A stretch of 7,273 nucleotides of DNA from an uncultured Bryobacterales bacterium (GTDB lineage: Bacteria; Acidobacteriota; Terriglobia; Bryobacterales; UBA6623), in the NCBI GenBank assembly GCA_946887065.1, contig CAMPKL010000170.1:1-7273 (forward strand), written 5' to 3'. The translations under genes and the position numbers were made by a program. Positions 5,865-7,273 of the stretch are shown here, piece by piece (position 1 is the stretch's first letter; every line of letters starts with the position of its first letter). The notes below the pieces were generated by a model. That model did not search any database. It was not told the DNA's origin and was given only the letters and a program-made list of their open reading frames with translations.

Positions 5865-6910
5865 GCCCCGGCACGTTATCGCGGCGCGGTCTGCTGCTCA
5901 CGGGGCTCACGGCAGGGTGCGGCAACTGGCGGCGAGCGAGCAGTCCTTTCACCGTTTTCACTTGGGCTGGCCCATGGGGCGAAACGTTCGAACGCGCGTT
6001 GAAGCCTTTGTTCGAGCAAGCCACCGGGGAGACCGTCATCTTCGACAACGGCTGGGGCGAAGAGATTCCCAAGTTGCTCATCGCCCCGCCCGATCAGCCG
6101 CCCTACGACGTGATGATCGTGGCGCCCTTCCAGGTCTACGCCGTCATCAAGCGGGGCTATTTCGCCAAGCTGGATTGGAGTCTCATTCCCAACGCCAAGA
6201 GCTTCCACCCCAACGCGCTCGATAATTGGGTCGCCCAAGAAGGCTGGGGCCTCACCTGGCCGGACGCTTCGCACACGGGAATTTACGGCGTCGCTGCGGA
6301 TGAGCCCATCAGCGACTGGGCCGACGTGCTGGAGAGGCGAGCCGGGTTCTACCGCGCCGCCTACATGTCGCTCTACACATTCGCCGCCGCGTACGCTCCA
6401 GGCCATGCGGCGGAGGCCATTACACAAGATTTCGGCGGGGTGTTCGATTTCGCCAAGCGCAATAAGCCGAAGATCGCCCACTGGTGGGCGACTTCGCCCG
6501 ACATGGCCTTCAACCTAGCGCAAGGCAACGTCGACGCCGGTAACATCCACAGCGTGGACGCCTACCATTTGATTCGCGACGGTCAGCGGGCGGATATCTT
6601 CCTTACCCCCGACCGGGCCCATTTCCAGGCGATTTGGCTGATCCCAAAAGGCTCCCGCCTGAAGTCGCTTGGGCACGAATTTGTGAATCAGTTCGCCGGC
6701 TTGGAGTTTCAACGCGCATACGCGGCGGCAGGCTTCCCGACTCCGAATCCTCAAGCCGCAACCGAACAGGCGGCGCGAGATCCGCTGTGGCGGCGGATCA
6801 ATCCGCACACCGAAGAAGCGTTCGGCGCCTTGCGCTACTACCCTTACGACGCTTACACCGACAATTGGAATGCAATGACCGATCGTTGGAACCAAGAGGT
6901 CCTGGTCTAG
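5861..6910 (+). CDS. ABC transporter solute-binding lipoprotein, PotD/AfuA-like
   Basis: This is the extracytoplasmic binding protein of an ABC importer, 349 residues. The start is the ATG at 5861, which overlaps the preceding stop as ATGA. An in-frame ATG at 5777 lies inside the upstream gene and its extra residues look like a shadow translation. The N-terminus has a twin-arginine motif (SRRGLLLTG at 7-15) and then a lipobox-like TAGC with Cys20 as likely lipid anchor, so it is probably exported folded and tethered to a membrane. The mature part starts with FTVFTWAGPWGETFERALKP, the hinge strand and helix expected for family 1 binding proteins of the polyamine/iron/thiamine group. It continues with DVMIVAPFQVYAVIKRGYF and has the second-domain segment QGNVDAGNIHSVDAY near 221-235. 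It is rich in Trp and Tyr (e.g. AHWWATSP, RYYPYDAYTDNW), which suits an aromatic-lined ligand pocket. The specific ligand cannot be assigned. The downstream ATPase gene supports the transporter role. Confidence 0.87.
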   Translation: MSPGTLSRRGLLLTGLTAGCGNWRRASSPFTVFTWAGPWGETFERALKPLFEQATGETVIFDNGWGEEIPKLLIAPPDQPPYDVMIVAPFQVYAVIKRGYFAKLDWSLIPNAKSFHPNALDNWVAQEGWGLTWPDASHTGIYGVAADEPISDWADVLERRAGFYRAAYMSLYTFAAAYAPGHAAEAITQDFGGVFDFAKRNKPKIAHWWATSPDMAFNLAQGNVDAGNIHSVDAYHLIRDGQRADIFLTPDRAHFQAIWLIPKGSRLKSLGHEFVNQFAGLEFQRAYAAAGFPTPNPQAATEQAARDPLWRRINPHTEEAFGALRYYPYDAYTDNWNAMTDRWNQEVLV

Positions 6911-6922
6911 CCGCGCCCGGCC

Positions 6923-7273
6923 ATGATTGAACTGATTGAGATCAGTAAGGCGTTCGGCGGCGTAACAGCGCTGGACCATGTATCGCTCACGGTTGCGCCG
7001 GGGGAATTCGTGGCCGTGCTGGGCCCTTCCGGCTGCGGCAAAACGACTCTGCTGCGAGCGATCGGCGGCTACCTCGATGTCGATCGCGGCTCAGTGCGCC
7101 TGAGCGGCCGCGACGTCACCAAGCACCCTCCCGAGACTCGCCGGGTTGGCATGGTCTTTCAGGACTACGCGCTGTTTCCGCACATGACCGTGTCTGACAA
7201 TGTCGCTTTCGGCCTCAAGATGCGCGGCGAAAGCAAGGCCGATCGCGAGCGGAAAGCGCGGGCCGTGCTGCAA
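6923..7273 (+). CDS. ABC transporter ATP-binding protein (PotA/FbpC-like), 3' partial
   Basis: The first 117 residues of an ABC ATPase run open to the last base of the window, 12 bases after the stop of the binding-protein gene. The start is the ATG at 6923, with the typical beginning MIELIEISKAFGGVTALDHV. The Walker A motif GPSGCGKTT is at 34-42 and the Q-loop is VFQDYALFPHMTV with Gln80. The pattern GGYLDVDRGSVRLSGRDVTKHPPETRRVGMVFQ is characteristic of the spermidine/putrescine, iron and sulfate importer ATPases (PotA, FbpC, CysA). The ABC signature, Walker B and any C-terminal TOBE domain lie beyond the window. With the upstream binding protein it would drive uptake across the inner membrane. 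Permease genes are expected just downstream. Confidence 0.95.
   Translation, partial: MIELIEISKAFGGVTALDHVSLTVAPGEFVAVLGPSGCGKTTLLRAIGGYLDVDRGSVRLSGRDVTKHPPETRRVGMVFQDYALFPHMTVSDNVAFGLKMRGESKADRERKARAVLQ

Overview
The window looks like a stretch of chromosome from a GC-rich, Gram-negative environmental bacterium. An Acidobacteriota member of the Solibacter/Bryobacter type is my best guess. That is an inference from gene content (a PEGA-repeat protein, a PEP-CTERM exosortase substrate with a VPEP-hydrophobic-RRKK tail, few strong Shine-Dalgarno sequences), not from a marker gene. There are no rRNA or tRNA genes, CRISPR arrays, insertion sequences or integrases that I can see.

Left part (1-2502): the 3' portion of a gene for a large PEGA-repeat protein (+ strand, 5' end outside the window) runs convergently into a gene for a secreted PEP-CTERM protein (- strand, 1825-2502). 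The two share a compact bidirectional terminator at about 1755-1794. Middle (2503-3190): about 400 bases without a credible gene lie upstream of the PEP-CTERM gene. They hold nested inverted repeats, a plausible sigma-70 promoter and a perfect 15-bp hairpin. Next is an unrecognised 70-residue basic protein gene on the - strand (2906-3118), divergent from the carboxylase gene.

Right part (3191-7273, all + strand): an acyl-CoA (probably propionyl-CoA) carboxylase beta subunit, then after a 64-base gap a radical SAM/SPASM-type iron-sulfur enzyme. The enzyme gene overlaps the start of a PotD/AfuA-type solute-binding lipoprotein gene by an ATGA junction. Twelve bases after that comes an ABC transporter ATPase that runs off the window end.

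The most interesting unit is this last one. A radical SAM enzyme that is translationally coupled to the binding protein of an ABC importer suggests a pathway in which an imported compound is chemically transformed by radical chemistry. Neither the substrate nor the reaction can be read from the sequence. The carboxylase may share the transcript but need not be part of the same pathway.
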